This document shows positions 1-8,024 of a stretch of DNA of 64,000 nt, in pieces. The stretch spans positions 1 to 64,000 of the forward strand of contig JAGKWY010000003.1 of NCBI GenBank assembly GCA_021151625.1. Reading direction: 5' to 3'. The first letter of the stretch is position 1. Each line of letters starts with the position of its first letter. Both the position numbers and the translations under genes were made by a program. The notes under the pieces were generated by a model, which saw only the letters and a list, made by a program, of their open reading frames with translations, searched no databases and was not told the DNA's origin. Origin of the DNA: Gammaproteobacteria bacterium. GTDB taxonomy: Bacteria; Pseudomonadota; Gammaproteobacteria; Pseudomonadales; Cellvibrionaceae.

Positions 1-846
1 GCGGTGATATTCGCGATTAAATTGCGATGGGCTTTCATAACCTACGCGATGGCTTGCGGTCGCTGCATCCAGATTTTCACTGAATAACAAACGTCGAGCT
101 TCCTGTAATCGCAACTGTTTCTGGAATTGCAGCGGTGTCATAGTGGTAATGGTTTTAAAATGCGCATGCAACGCCGAGTTGCTCATACAGGCCAGCTGCG
201 CCAGATCTTCAATCCGCCAGTTTTTATGGTAATCGCGTTTCAAGGCGCTAATCACGCGCGCAATTTGTTGGGCATGGCTATCGGTTTGCGCTGTTTGTTG
301 CAGGGTGATGGCTTGTTCGTCCTGCAGTAGTCGATAAAGTATTTCCCGTTCCACCAGCGGCGCCAGGATCGGCAAGTCTTCCGGAGTATCCAGCAAGCGC
401 AGCAGGCGCAATACCGCATCGAGTAGCTGATAATTTGCCTGGCTGACAAACAGCCCGCGTTTGAGTGTTTTTTCCGCCCGCAATAGCTGGCGATTTTCTA
501 CCAGCATCTCGCTAATTTTGTGCGGTTTTAATCCCAATCGGATGCACAGGTAGGGCTGCTCCGCGCTAGCTTCAATTACCTGGCCGCGCACAGGTAAATC
601 CACGGACGCCACCAAATAATTCAACGGATTGTAGCGATAAGTTTCATCACCCAGTGTTGCCTGCTTTTGCCCCTGCGCAATGATGCACACAGACGGTTCA
701 TAAATACTGTGGGTTATTTCTGTGGGTTGGTCGCTGCGAAACAATTGCACGCATTCAAGGGCGGTGGGTGTCATGCCTTCATTCAGCGCCAGGCATCGCG
801 CGCGCGTTGCCAGTTCAGCTAACAGATTATTCATTTCACTGCTCAT
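1..846 (-). CDS. AraC-family transcriptional regulator (3' end cut by window edge)
   Basis: Reading the minus strand from the ATG at 846 gives 282 codons open to the window edge. The N-terminal part matches the AraC N-terminal ligand-binding type (residues around EPSVCIIAQGQKQ and the run YNPLNYLV). The C-terminal part holds both helix-turn-helix motifs of the DNA-binding domain: WRIEDLAQLACMSNSALH, then RVGYESPSQFNREYHR at the edge. It is divergent from the broken short-chain dehydrogenase at 1040, a common pairing in which the regulator controls the oxidoreductase. The inducer is unknown. Only the last few residues are missing. Confidence 0.9.
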   Translation of the reverse strand, partial: MSSEMNNLLAELATRARCLALNEGMTPTALECVQLFRSDQPTEITHSIYEPSVCIIAQGQKQATLGDETYRYNPLNYLVASVDLPVRGQVIEASAEQPYLCIRLGLKPHKISEMLVENRQLLRAEKTLKRGLFVSQANYQLLDAVLRLLRLLDTPEDLPILAPLVEREILYRLLQDEQAITLQQTAQTDSHAQQIARVISALKRDYHKNWRIEDLAQLACMSNSALHAHFKTITTMTPLQFQKQLRLQEARRLLFSENLDAATASHRVGYESPSQFNREYHR

Positions 847-1039
847 CGGGCATCTCTCTTTTGCCGTCATAGGATGGGAATGAGTGTAACTGCTTTGCCC
901 ATAACGGTTAAACCGATTGGCCTTGAGTCTGGAGTTTTAGGCAATGACTGGCGAGGAATTGGCTACCGGCGAAAATGCCCGGCTCCCTATAGTGGCTCCA
1001 TCGGGACGGAATTCACCGACCCCTACCAAGGAGCTATCC

Positions 1040-1650
1040 ATGTCGAATTTTCAAACAAGCAATGAGAAAAAAGTGGTTGTCATCACCGGTGCCAGCAGCG
1101 GTATTGGTGAAACTGCGGCGCTGGCATTGGCACAGGCTGGTCATACCGTTGTGCTAGGCGCACGCCGTCAGCAGCGCCTGGAAATCCTGGCAGAAAAAAT
1201 CCGCGCGCTGGGCGGCACAGTGGCTTTCCTGGCGACAGATGTTATCCGCAAAGAACAAGTTGATGCGCTGATCGGGCTGGCGCGCGAACGATTCGGTCGC
1301 GTGGATGTGATCGTCAATAACGCTGGTGTAATGCCGCTCTCGGCATTGGAGGAATTAAAGCTGGATGAGTGGGAGCGCATGGTGGATGTGCTGTACGTGC
1401 AATTTCCGAGGGCTTGCGCCAGGAACAATTGGGTGGCGATATTCGTGTCACCATTATTTCCCCTGGTGTAGTGGAATCGGAATTGGCGGATTCTATTTCC
1501 GATCCGGCGGCGCGTGCGGCGATGAATGAGTTCCGCCAGATCGCACTCAAGCCCGATGCTATCGCCCGCGCAATTGTGTATGCAATTGAACAACCGGCAG
1601 ATGTAGATGTGAGCGAAATTATTATCCGCCCGACCAAAAGCCCGTATTAA
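1040..1650 (+). pseudogene. Short-chain dehydrogenase/reductase, internal deletion and frameshift
   Basis: The ATG at 1040 follows AAGGAG and opens a classical SDR. It has the Rossmann motif TGASSGIG near residue 15 and the NNAG motif, then runs to MVDV at about 1390. The sequence then jumps into another frame (AVRAISEGLRQEQLG, read from 1390) and continues to a normal SDR C-terminus ending at 1650. Compared with the family, about 45 residues are gone, including the catalytic Ser and the YxxxK motif. In the original frame, translation ends at 1471 after a nonsense tail. No functional reductase can be made. It sits divergent to the AraC regulator, probably its former regulator. Confidence 0.85.
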
Positions 1651-1840
1651 TCATCACGTATTTAAAAGAAAGCCCGGCCAGTAGCCTGCACTGGCAGTTA
1701 CAAACTGCGACATTTTATTGCAAGGCTACTGACATAATTTGCCGGTGCTTGACCTTACCTTAGCGGAAGGTCTCACACTGCAGCCAGTGCTACCAAACCG
1801 GCTGCGTATTACTAGAATCCCCACAAGGGAAGGAGTCAGT

Positions 1841-2317
1841 ATGTATCAACATCAACACCTGGCCGCACAGGTCAAGCAATTCCTGAATAGTGCCCTCTCG
1901 GGCTCCCACGGTCAGTTCGATAAATTGCTAGCTACGCAAATTCGCTGCTGGGGCTTTCCGGAATTTGATCCCACCAATCGCGCGGAGTACCAGGGCTTTT
2001 TTAATTACCTTGTCGATGTATTTGCACAGCGCCAATGGTCTATCGATCAATTGCTGGCCAGTGATTCACAAGTGCTGGTGCGTTTCCGTATTAGCGGTTA
2101 TCACCACGAAGAATTTATGGGCTTGCCCGCAACCGGTGCTTACCTGGAATTCAGCTCGCACATCCTGTTCCGGGTGCGTGACGGCTTGATTGACGAATCC
2201 TGGATGTATAAAAAATCCCTGCGCATGACTACCAAAAAAGGCAGTGTGTTTGAGCTAATCCCCGCTGCTGTTTCAGTGGCTGGCCAACACCCGCAGACGC
2301 TATCGCGCTGTAGTTGA
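1841..2317 (+). CDS. SnoaL-like / ester cyclase-fold protein
   Basis: A 158-residue protein. I chose the ATG at 1841 because GGAAGGAG lies just upstream; an in-frame TTG at 1739 would add 34 residues of unlikely sequence. The size and the pattern of aromatic and hydrophobic residues (WGFPEFDPTNRAEYQGFFNYLVD, then a central beta-rich part ending in RVRDGLIDESWMYK) fit the SnoaL-like, NTF2-fold family of small cyclases and isomerases. The substrate cannot be told. It stands alone between the broken SDR and a sensor-like gene. Confidence 0.6.
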   Translation: MYQHQHLAAQVKQFLNSALSGSHGQFDKLLATQIRCWGFPEFDPTNRAEYQGFFNYLVDVFAQRQWSIDQLLASDSQVLVRFRISGYHHEEFMGLPATGAYLEFSSHILFRVRDGLIDESWMYKKSLRMTTKKGSVFELIPAAVSVAGQHPQTLSRCS

Positions 2318-2465
2318 AGCGCATCTTGTGATCACCGGGATGACTCATTGCGGGGCTGGAGCTGGTTCTTTAGCGGGGGGATCGAGTAAAATTGCTCCCT
2401 GATCAGGATTTCCCCGACACTGCACAAGCAGTGAACTGCCCCTGGGCCGCTATGAGATTTTCCCA

Positions 2466-3839
2466 ATGAAACAACTCCTGCTTTTTTGTGCGCTGGCCAT
2501 GACCAGTCTTGGCGCCCGCGCTGATATTTTCGCCATCTTCCGCGAGCCTGATGGCAGCACCAAGTGGCAATACGTAGCCAACACCTCGGCAGGGGTTTTG
2601 ATTATTACGCTGGTGATAGTGCTGATTTTTTTATTCCGCGCCCATCGTCGCGCCATGCGTTGGAATCGCGCGCTCACAGATATCAAGGCCAATCTGGAAC
2701 AGCGCGTCGCCCAACGTACTGCCGTGTTACAGCAAACTACTGAACAATTGCAGGAGCGTGAGGCTTACATCGGCAGCATCGTGAATTCCATGCCGGTGAT
2801 GCTGATTGGTTTGAACCAGCAATTGCAAATTACCCAGTGGAACAAAAAGGCCGAAGAAATTACCGGGCGTCCACTGCCGGATGTGATCGGCAAAAACCTA
2901 TGGGAAGCCTATTCCGCCATTACGCTTACCGCTGAGCAAGTACAATCGGTGTTGGCAAGCGGCGAAACGACCAGCCTCAAACATACCCAGCGCGGCCAAT
3001 ACACTTTTGATATCACGCTCTATCCACTCGACAATCAAAATACCGGCATAGTGATTTTGATTTCCGACGTTACTAAATTAGTCAGTGCGGAAAATAAATT
3101 GGCTGAGCGCGATAAAGTATCGGCGATGGGGGAATTGGCCTCGGCCATGGCTTATGACATTAGCTTGCCGATCAATACCATTTTTGCGCGCGTCTCCAGC
3201 GCGCGGCAGGAAATTGAAAATGCCGAGCTGGGCGAAGTAAAACAATTTTTATTGCAGGAAGTGGAAACCGTGCGCCAGAGTGCGCAACAGGCTACCGCGA
3301 TTGCGCACAATTTATTGGATCTGGCGCGCGCGCATCGCGATAGCAAACAGCTCGCGGAAATTCCGCCGATTATGGATCGCGCTATTGAGCTGGCGAGCGA
3401 CCTGTTTACTGATGTGAATGGCATCACTTTCAAATATATTAATATTCGCCGCAATTATGCCGATGCATTGCCGCAAATTCCCTGTTTTCCCACCGAGCTG
3501 GAGCAAGTGTTTGTGCGCTTGATGCGCAATGCTTTCTATGCGCTTAACGCCAAATTGTGGGATGAGCACAACAAGCCCTGGATCAATATTGAAATCGGCA
3601 AGTTTTATGATTCGCTCTGGGTCAGACTGGAACACAACGGCAAGTGTTTAACCGAAGAGGAGCAACTGGATATTTTCCAGCCCTTCTTTGCCATCAGTGA
3701 ACATAACTCCAGCTTTCCGGTAGAGCAGCGCTTGTCCTATTCGCATTTTATAATCACTGATCACCATCGCGGCCAAATGGCCGTCACTTCCGACGATGAA
3801 CATGGAACCTGTTTTAATATTCAATTGGCATTGAGCTAA
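2466..3839 (+). CDS. PAS-domain histidine-kinase-like membrane protein, apparent pseudokinase
   Basis: 457 residues: a signal peptide (1-20), one membrane helix (about 42-60), a coiled coil, a PAS domain (about 100-210), then a dimerisation/ATPase region. The PAS part is normal. In the H-box, where family members have an SHE/AHEI-type histidine, this protein reads ELASAMAYDISLPIN with Tyr at residue 230. The N-box is partly kept (LMRNAFYAL). The G1 box reads EHNGKCLTEEEQ, where the usual DNGxG has lost its Asp and second Gly. It therefore probably cannot autophosphorylate and may act as a sensor partner or scaffold. A good intrinsic terminator follows at 3861. Confidence 0.75.
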   Translation: MKQLLLFCALAMTSLGARADIFAIFREPDGSTKWQYVANTSAGVLIITLVIVLIFLFRAHRRAMRWNRALTDIKANLEQRVAQRTAVLQQTTEQLQEREAYIGSIVNSMPVMLIGLNQQLQITQWNKKAEEITGRPLPDVIGKNLWEAYSAITLTAEQVQSVLASGETTSLKHTQRGQYTFDITLYPLDNQNTGIVILISDVTKLVSAENKLAERDKVSAMGELASAMAYDISLPINTIFARVSSARQEIENAELGEVKQFLLQEVETVRQSAQQATAIAHNLLDLARAHRDSKQLAEIPPIMDRAIELASDLFTDVNGITFKYINIRRNYADALPQIPCFPTELEQVFVRLMRNAFYALNAKLWDEHNKPWINIEIGKFYDSLWVRLEHNGKCLTEEEQLDIFQPFFAISEHNSSFPVEQRLSYSHFIITDHHRGQMAVTSDDEHGTCFNIQLALS

Positions 3840-3860
3840 GGAAGGATTGAATGTGCTCTC

Positions 3861-3894
3861 AAAAGCTGCCGGTGTAAAAACCTGCAGCTTTTTT
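3861..3894 (+). terminator. Intrinsic terminator after the pseudokinase gene
   Basis: A 9-bp stem (AAAAGCTGC at 3861-3869 pairing with GCAGCTTTT), a 14-base loop and a run of T at 3889-3894, starting 22 bases after the stop codon. Confidence 0.8.
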
Positions 3895-3930
3895 AATGCC
3901 TGGTATCAACGCTGTCATTAAGGAAAAAAC

Positions 3931-4371
3931 ATGATTGAAACTATTGCTGAGCATAATATCGACGAGGTACTGCCGTTGGTAAGGCAGTATCTTGAATTCT
4001 ATAAAGTCGCCGATATTTGTGATGAGAGAAATAAATCTTTCTTTTCTCAATTCGGCCCTGCCAGCGAGTTCGGCTGTCAATTTGCGTATCGCCTAGATGG
4101 CAGGATCGTCGGCTTTGCGACGGTATATTTTTCTTTCGCGACCTCGCTTGCTGCGAAAGTGGGGGTGCTTAATGACCTCTATACTATTCCGGATATGCGT
4201 GGAAAGGGGATTGGAAAAAACCTGATTCGGCACAGTCATGACTATGCAATTGCCAAAGGCGCCAAACGTCTGCAATGGCTTACTGCACAGGATAATCACC
4301 AGGCACAAGCTGTGTATGACGCACTAGAGACTAAAAAAAGCAGTTGGTATTTTTATGCGTTTAATGGGTGA
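3931..4371 (+). CDS. GNAT-family N-acetyltransferase
   Basis: 146 residues, ATG preceded by AAGGAAAA. The acetyl-CoA binding signature is clear: VLNDLYTIPDMRGKGIGKNLI, with RGKGIG as the motif A loop, followed by a helix and the C-terminal WLTAQDNHQAQAVYDAL segment typical of the fold. It would transfer an acetyl group to an amine; the acceptor cannot be predicted. It is free-standing and faces the convergent gene at 4410. Confidence 0.85.
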   Translation: MIETIAEHNIDEVLPLVRQYLEFYKVADICDERNKSFFSQFGPASEFGCQFAYRLDGRIVGFATVYFSFATSLAAKVGVLNDLYTIPDMRGKGIGKNLIRHSHDYAIAKGAKRLQWLTAQDNHQAQAVYDALETKKSSWYFYAFNG

Positions 4372-4377
4372 CTTGTT

Positions 4378-4404
4378 AAAGGCCCAGCGAGCGGCTGGGC
4401 CCGA
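4378..4404. terminator. Hairpin between convergent genes
   Basis: A perfect 8-bp stem GGCCCAGC (4381-4388) / GCTGGGCC (4394-4401) with a 5-base loop. A short T run follows on the minus-strand side only, so it best terminates the minus-strand gene ending at 4410. Confidence 0.6.
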
Positions 4405-4409
4405 ATGAT

Positions 4410-4817
4410 TTAGTTTACCTTGCGCCAATGTTCCTCAATTAAAATTCCATCTTCCATACCTTTATGAATCCAGATTCCCTCTTTAAGTTCGCAATTAAAT
4501 GCGTAGGTTTTTCCCATCAGGCGCGCTTCAGATGTTGCATCTACCGTTTCTTTATAATCTTTGCCTGTGAGGGTATAGGTACCAGAACCGGCCACAGTAA
4601 ATTTGCCAGTTTTATCCCAGGTGATAAAGGTAAAGTGTCGATCGGATAATACTTTGCGCGAAAGCGTTGCCTTGTTTTTAATCTCGCCTACCTCTTCGCC
4701 TTTGGCATTTTTATAAACCGCGTATTCCAATTCCCAGGCGCCAGTCAATTCGCTGGCCTGCGCCCATGAGGCAAACACCAATAACAGGCTGGCTACTGCT
4801 GCATAAAAAGTTTTCAT
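4410..4817 (-). CDS. Small secreted protein, lipocalin-like, function unknown
   Basis: 135 residues with a clear Sec signal peptide (MKTFYAAVASLLLVFASWAQA, cut near residue 21). The mature part is short and beta-rich: TGAWELEYAVYKNAKGEEVG, then HFTFITWDKTGKFTVAGSGTY and a C-terminal EHWRKVN. This resembles lipocalin-like small periplasmic proteins seen in Bacteroidetes and Gammaproteobacteria, but no catalytic motif is visible. A monocistronic transcript is likely: hairpin downstream and 220 bases of free upstream sequence. Confidence 0.55.
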   Translation of the reverse strand: MKTFYAAVASLLLVFASWAQASELTGAWELEYAVYKNAKGEEVGEIKNKATLSRKVLSDRHFTFITWDKTGKFTVAGSGTYTLTGKDYKETVDATSEARLMGKTYAFNCELKEGIWIHKGMEDGILIEEHWRKVN

Positions 4818-5039
4818 TGTCGATTTTCTCTCTGTTGTGTTTGTTAGTTATGTTGCTTGTGCAGGTTTTTGTCGGTGTGACTGCAAGTCGTTAAGTCACC
4901 AGATTGTTAGTTGTTGCGCGGGAATTATGCCTGAGTGAAATTATGCGGCTAGCCAGCTAAACAAAAATTAATAGTTGTTAACAGCGGCTATCGAAGTCGG
5001 TTAACAAATGTTGATCGAACACTGGGAGTGTGCAGCCAA

Positions 5040-8006
5040 TTATAGTTGGGCCAGGGCTTGATTCAGGCGATTTTCCAAATCTGCTTTTAGCTGCAAGTAG
5101 TGGCCGAGTTGCAAGCCGGTTTGCTGGGCGATAACTTCGCGACAGAGGGAAAGATCCAGGTCAGTGATATAACAGGGGTAGCGTTCATTGCGCTGGCGAC
5201 GGCGCACAATATAACTGGCAACTGCCTTAAATAAGTCAGCCCCATAGGCAAGGGTGGAAAATTCCTGTTCATCGCAAAAAATAGTGAAACGCAATTCTTG
5301 ATCATCCATTTCGGCAATGGCTTTGATATTAATAAAATGCAATTGGCTGATTTCGCGCTGCAGGCCTCGCGGTTCCACGAACCCCTGTTGTTGTTTGAAG
5401 TTGCCCATTAATTCATACAGATGAATATTTTCCTGTTCTGTATGTTTGCTGCTGAGATCGCCATCCATATGCAGGCGCTGCAGGGCGGCGCGAATAAAAT
5501 GTACCAGCGGGCGCAGTAGCGTTTGCTGGTTGTGGAACTCAGTACGAGCACTAAAGAGTGATCCCTTTTCATCAATCAGCGTGATAATGGCGTGATTGTT
5601 TTGTTGTTGATAGAACACGTAAATGCCATTTGGCTTGAGTGTGTTGCAAATAAGGCGCAGGGGCTTATCGCGCAGGCAGTAGCTGTCGATCACAATAGGA
5701 CTGAATTCCAATTGTGGTTGGCTGAGTTTTTCCAATAATTTTTCATAAGTTTTAAAGCGGGAAATTTGTGGTTGCTGTTGGAAAAACTGCAGCAACACGT
5801 ATTCATCACCCGCCTCCATAATGTAGCGGCTGGTACGCGGACGAGTCCCCGAATAATAACAACTGATAAGGTCGCGCCAGAGTTCAGTCAGACGCTGGGC
5901 AATATTGCTGCCCTGACCGCTACTAAAACAGCGCACACTTAATTCAGGCAGATGAGCGTGTTTGCCCGGTGGCAACAAACGGAAATAATGTTGCAGGCAA
6001 TTTACCAGGGCGTCATTCGCGTAATGACGACACAAAAGTTCGCCCCAGGAGTTAATCTGAATTACATCGGCATTCAACATCAGGTTTTCGCGCAAACCAC
6101 TGTAACCCAGTGCATCTTTTTGGCTACTGAGCATCTGCATGCCTTTTTTATGCAAATCTGCCTGGGGTTCTACGCCCACATTAATAATAAAGAGCACGCG
6201 CTCAAGATTGGCCGGACGTGTAAATTGCTGATGGTCTATGGCGAGCGGCAAGGGCAGCCATTGTTGTAGTGTTTGGAGTAACTGTTGTTTTTGTAGATTG
6301 CTGAGTGCAAAGCCGCTGCCCACAATATCGATTTTGGTGTGCCCACCCATAATTTCATTGGCATGACACCAGAGGAGTAATTCAAGCAGGTTGCGCGAGC
6401 GTTTAATCGGTTCAACATTAACATTGCGCAGGCTCAAGTCGTGAAAACTGCCGCGCAGCAATTGCCAGCTTTCACCGGCGTCACTTTGCTCGCGAATACA
6501 GCAGAGATGATCTTCACTTAGGTCGCGCGAAATGCCCGGGTTAATCCATTCAATTTTTCCCGCTTTGCGCTCAAAGGCCGCGTGCAGTTTGCGCCCCAGG
6601 ATTAACAGCTCTTCATTGCTGATGGCGATATCCTGGCCCTGATGTTTATTGAGTTCGTTGAGCAGGCGATAGCTCTGGTTTAATTCGTTAACCAGCAGTG
6701 CCCGTTCGCTGATGACATGCGGGGCTTTCCAGTAGGCGCGATTGTCGAGCATGTGCAATTGGTGAGTGGACCATTGCCAGTTTTTTACCAACTCTTCCAA
6801 CAATTTTCGCTGCCAGGATTTGTTGGGATTGCGACTGGTGCGCGATAAGGCTTTATTGACCTTAAAATAAAAGCAGCGACGCACCAATTCCAGTCGCTGC
6901 AATTGATGGTGAAAACACAGATAACTTTCCAGCCGCTGATACACCATTACGTAAGGGTCGAGTAGGTCAGCGTCCGGTGTTGCTGCATAAATAGCACGCT
7001 TAAAACTGAGCGCTAACGGCTCACTGGTTGTTGATGGTTCGTGTTGATAGGACTCATCTACAGATGAATTGGTTTGCGCATCTAACGCGCTGGTGTCTTC
7101 TTCAATTTGCGAAACACTTGCCATATTGCTGGCATAGGCTTCGAGCAATAAAAGTTTTAATACGGATTTATAAGGAGACTCTATGCCTTTGTAGAGCTGC
7201 CACACGCCCGCGCCGATAAATTCATTGGCGGGAATTTCTGGCAGACCGCCAAAATCAATGACATCTTCCGGTTTAATAAAGCGCTTGCTCAGTAATTTTT
7301 CGCGATAGGTCGCGTAGTCAGTCTCTTGAGATGCAGGCACAAACCACCAGAGTGGGACTTTACCCGCTAGCCATAAAGCAGTGCGGTAGAATTCATCCAA
7401 TAATAAAAAATGTTGCGCTGAGCCACTGCCTTCGGTGCTTAAACGCTGGCCGCGGAGATGGGAAAATTCACCGCTCTGCATTAAAAAACAATGTACTTCC
7501 AAATGAATCTGTTGCTCGGCCCACTGGCTGATGAGCGTGCATTTTCGCTCCAGTTCCTGCAACTGTTGTGCGTTATCACCCAGGTTATGGCACACCCAAA
7601 TATCCAGATCACTCGAGTCACTTTGCGCAATGGTCCCGACGCTGCCCATTAAAAACAATGCATCGATTTGTGGTTGTTTTTCACTGAGGTCGCGATTGTA
7701 TTGGAAGCTGCGCGCAAGAATTTTTGCCAGGCGCAATTCATCATTACCGGGCGAGTATTGGTAAATGCCGGCAGGAGTGGAATGCGAGCAATAGCCCGGT
7801 AGCATGGGATGGTTGACGTGAAATAACAAAGGCAATAGCTGTAAAAATTGCTGCTGGCGATCAGACAGCGCCGCGCAAGTGCGCTCATGGCGAACGCGGT
7901 TCAAATCCATAAAACGCTGTTTAAGTTGCGTGAGCTGTTTGCGATCTACACCCTCGTCGATGTTGTGAATATCTATGGGGCGCGATGGAATAAGCTTGGA
8001 TTGCAT
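5040..8006 (-). CDS. cyaA: Class I adenylate cyclase
   Basis: 988 residues, slightly longer than the usual 850-950 of this family. It makes cAMP from ATP in the cytoplasm, feeding CRP/Vfr-type regulators that control carbohydrate use. The N-terminal nucleotidyltransferase motif is diagnostic: ALFLMGSVGTIAQSDSSD, followed by LDIWVCH, with the GS and DxD residues of the class. Further family blocks include PASQETDYATYREKLLSKRF and EYVLLQFFQQQ. The start MQSKLIPSRPIDIH is the only sensible one. It lies 18 bases downstream of the hybrid kinase stop on the same strand, so the two may be co-transcribed. In Pseudomonas cyaA also lies not far from argH. Confidence 0.95.
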   Translation of the reverse strand: MQSKLIPSRPIDIHNIDEGVDRKQLTQLKQRFMDLNRVRHERTCAALSDRQQQFLQLLPLLFHVNHPMLPGYCSHSTPAGIYQYSPGNDELRLAKILARSFQYNRDLSEKQPQIDALFLMGSVGTIAQSDSSDLDIWVCHNLGDNAQQLQELERKCTLISQWAEQQIHLEVHCFLMQSGEFSHLRGQRLSTEGSGSAQHFLLLDEFYRTALWLAGKVPLWWFVPASQETDYATYREKLLSKRFIKPEDVIDFGGLPEIPANEFIGAGVWQLYKGIESPYKSVLKLLLLEAYASNMASVSQIEEDTSALDAQTNSSVDESYQHEPSTTSEPLALSFKRAIYAATPDADLLDPYVMVYQRLESYLCFHHQLQRLELVRRCFYFKVNKALSRTSRNPNKSWQRKLLEELVKNWQWSTHQLHMLDNRAYWKAPHVISERALLVNELNQSYRLLNELNKHQGQDIAISNEELLILGRKLHAAFERKAGKIEWINPGISRDLSEDHLCCIREQSDAGESWQLLRGSFHDLSLRNVNVEPIKRSRNLLELLLWCHANEIMGGHTKIDIVGSGFALSNLQKQQLLQTLQQWLPLPLAIDHQQFTRPANLERVLFIINVGVEPQADLHKKGMQMLSSQKDALGYSGLRENLMLNADVIQINSWGELLCRHYANDALVNCLQHYFRLLPPGKHAHLPELSVRCFSSGQGSNIAQRLTELWRDLISCYYSGTRPRTSRYIMEAGDEYVLLQFFQQQPQISRFKTYEKLLEKLSQPQLEFSPIVIDSYCLRDKPLRLICNTLKPNGIYVFYQQQNNHAIITLIDEKGSLFSARTEFHNQQTLLRPLVHFIRAALQRLHMDGDLSSKHTEQENIHLYELMGNFKQQQGFVEPRGLQREISQLHFINIKAIAEMDDQELRFTIFCDEQEFSTLAYGADLFKAVASYIVRRRQRNERYPCYITDLDLSLCREVIAQQTGLQLGHYLQLKADLENRLNQALAQL

Positions 8007-8024
8007 GAAGCGTGATGGCCTTAA

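Noticed and set aside
1739..1840. Extended start (TTG) for the SnoaL-like protein
   Set aside because: The ATG at 1841 has a good ribosome site and matches family length.
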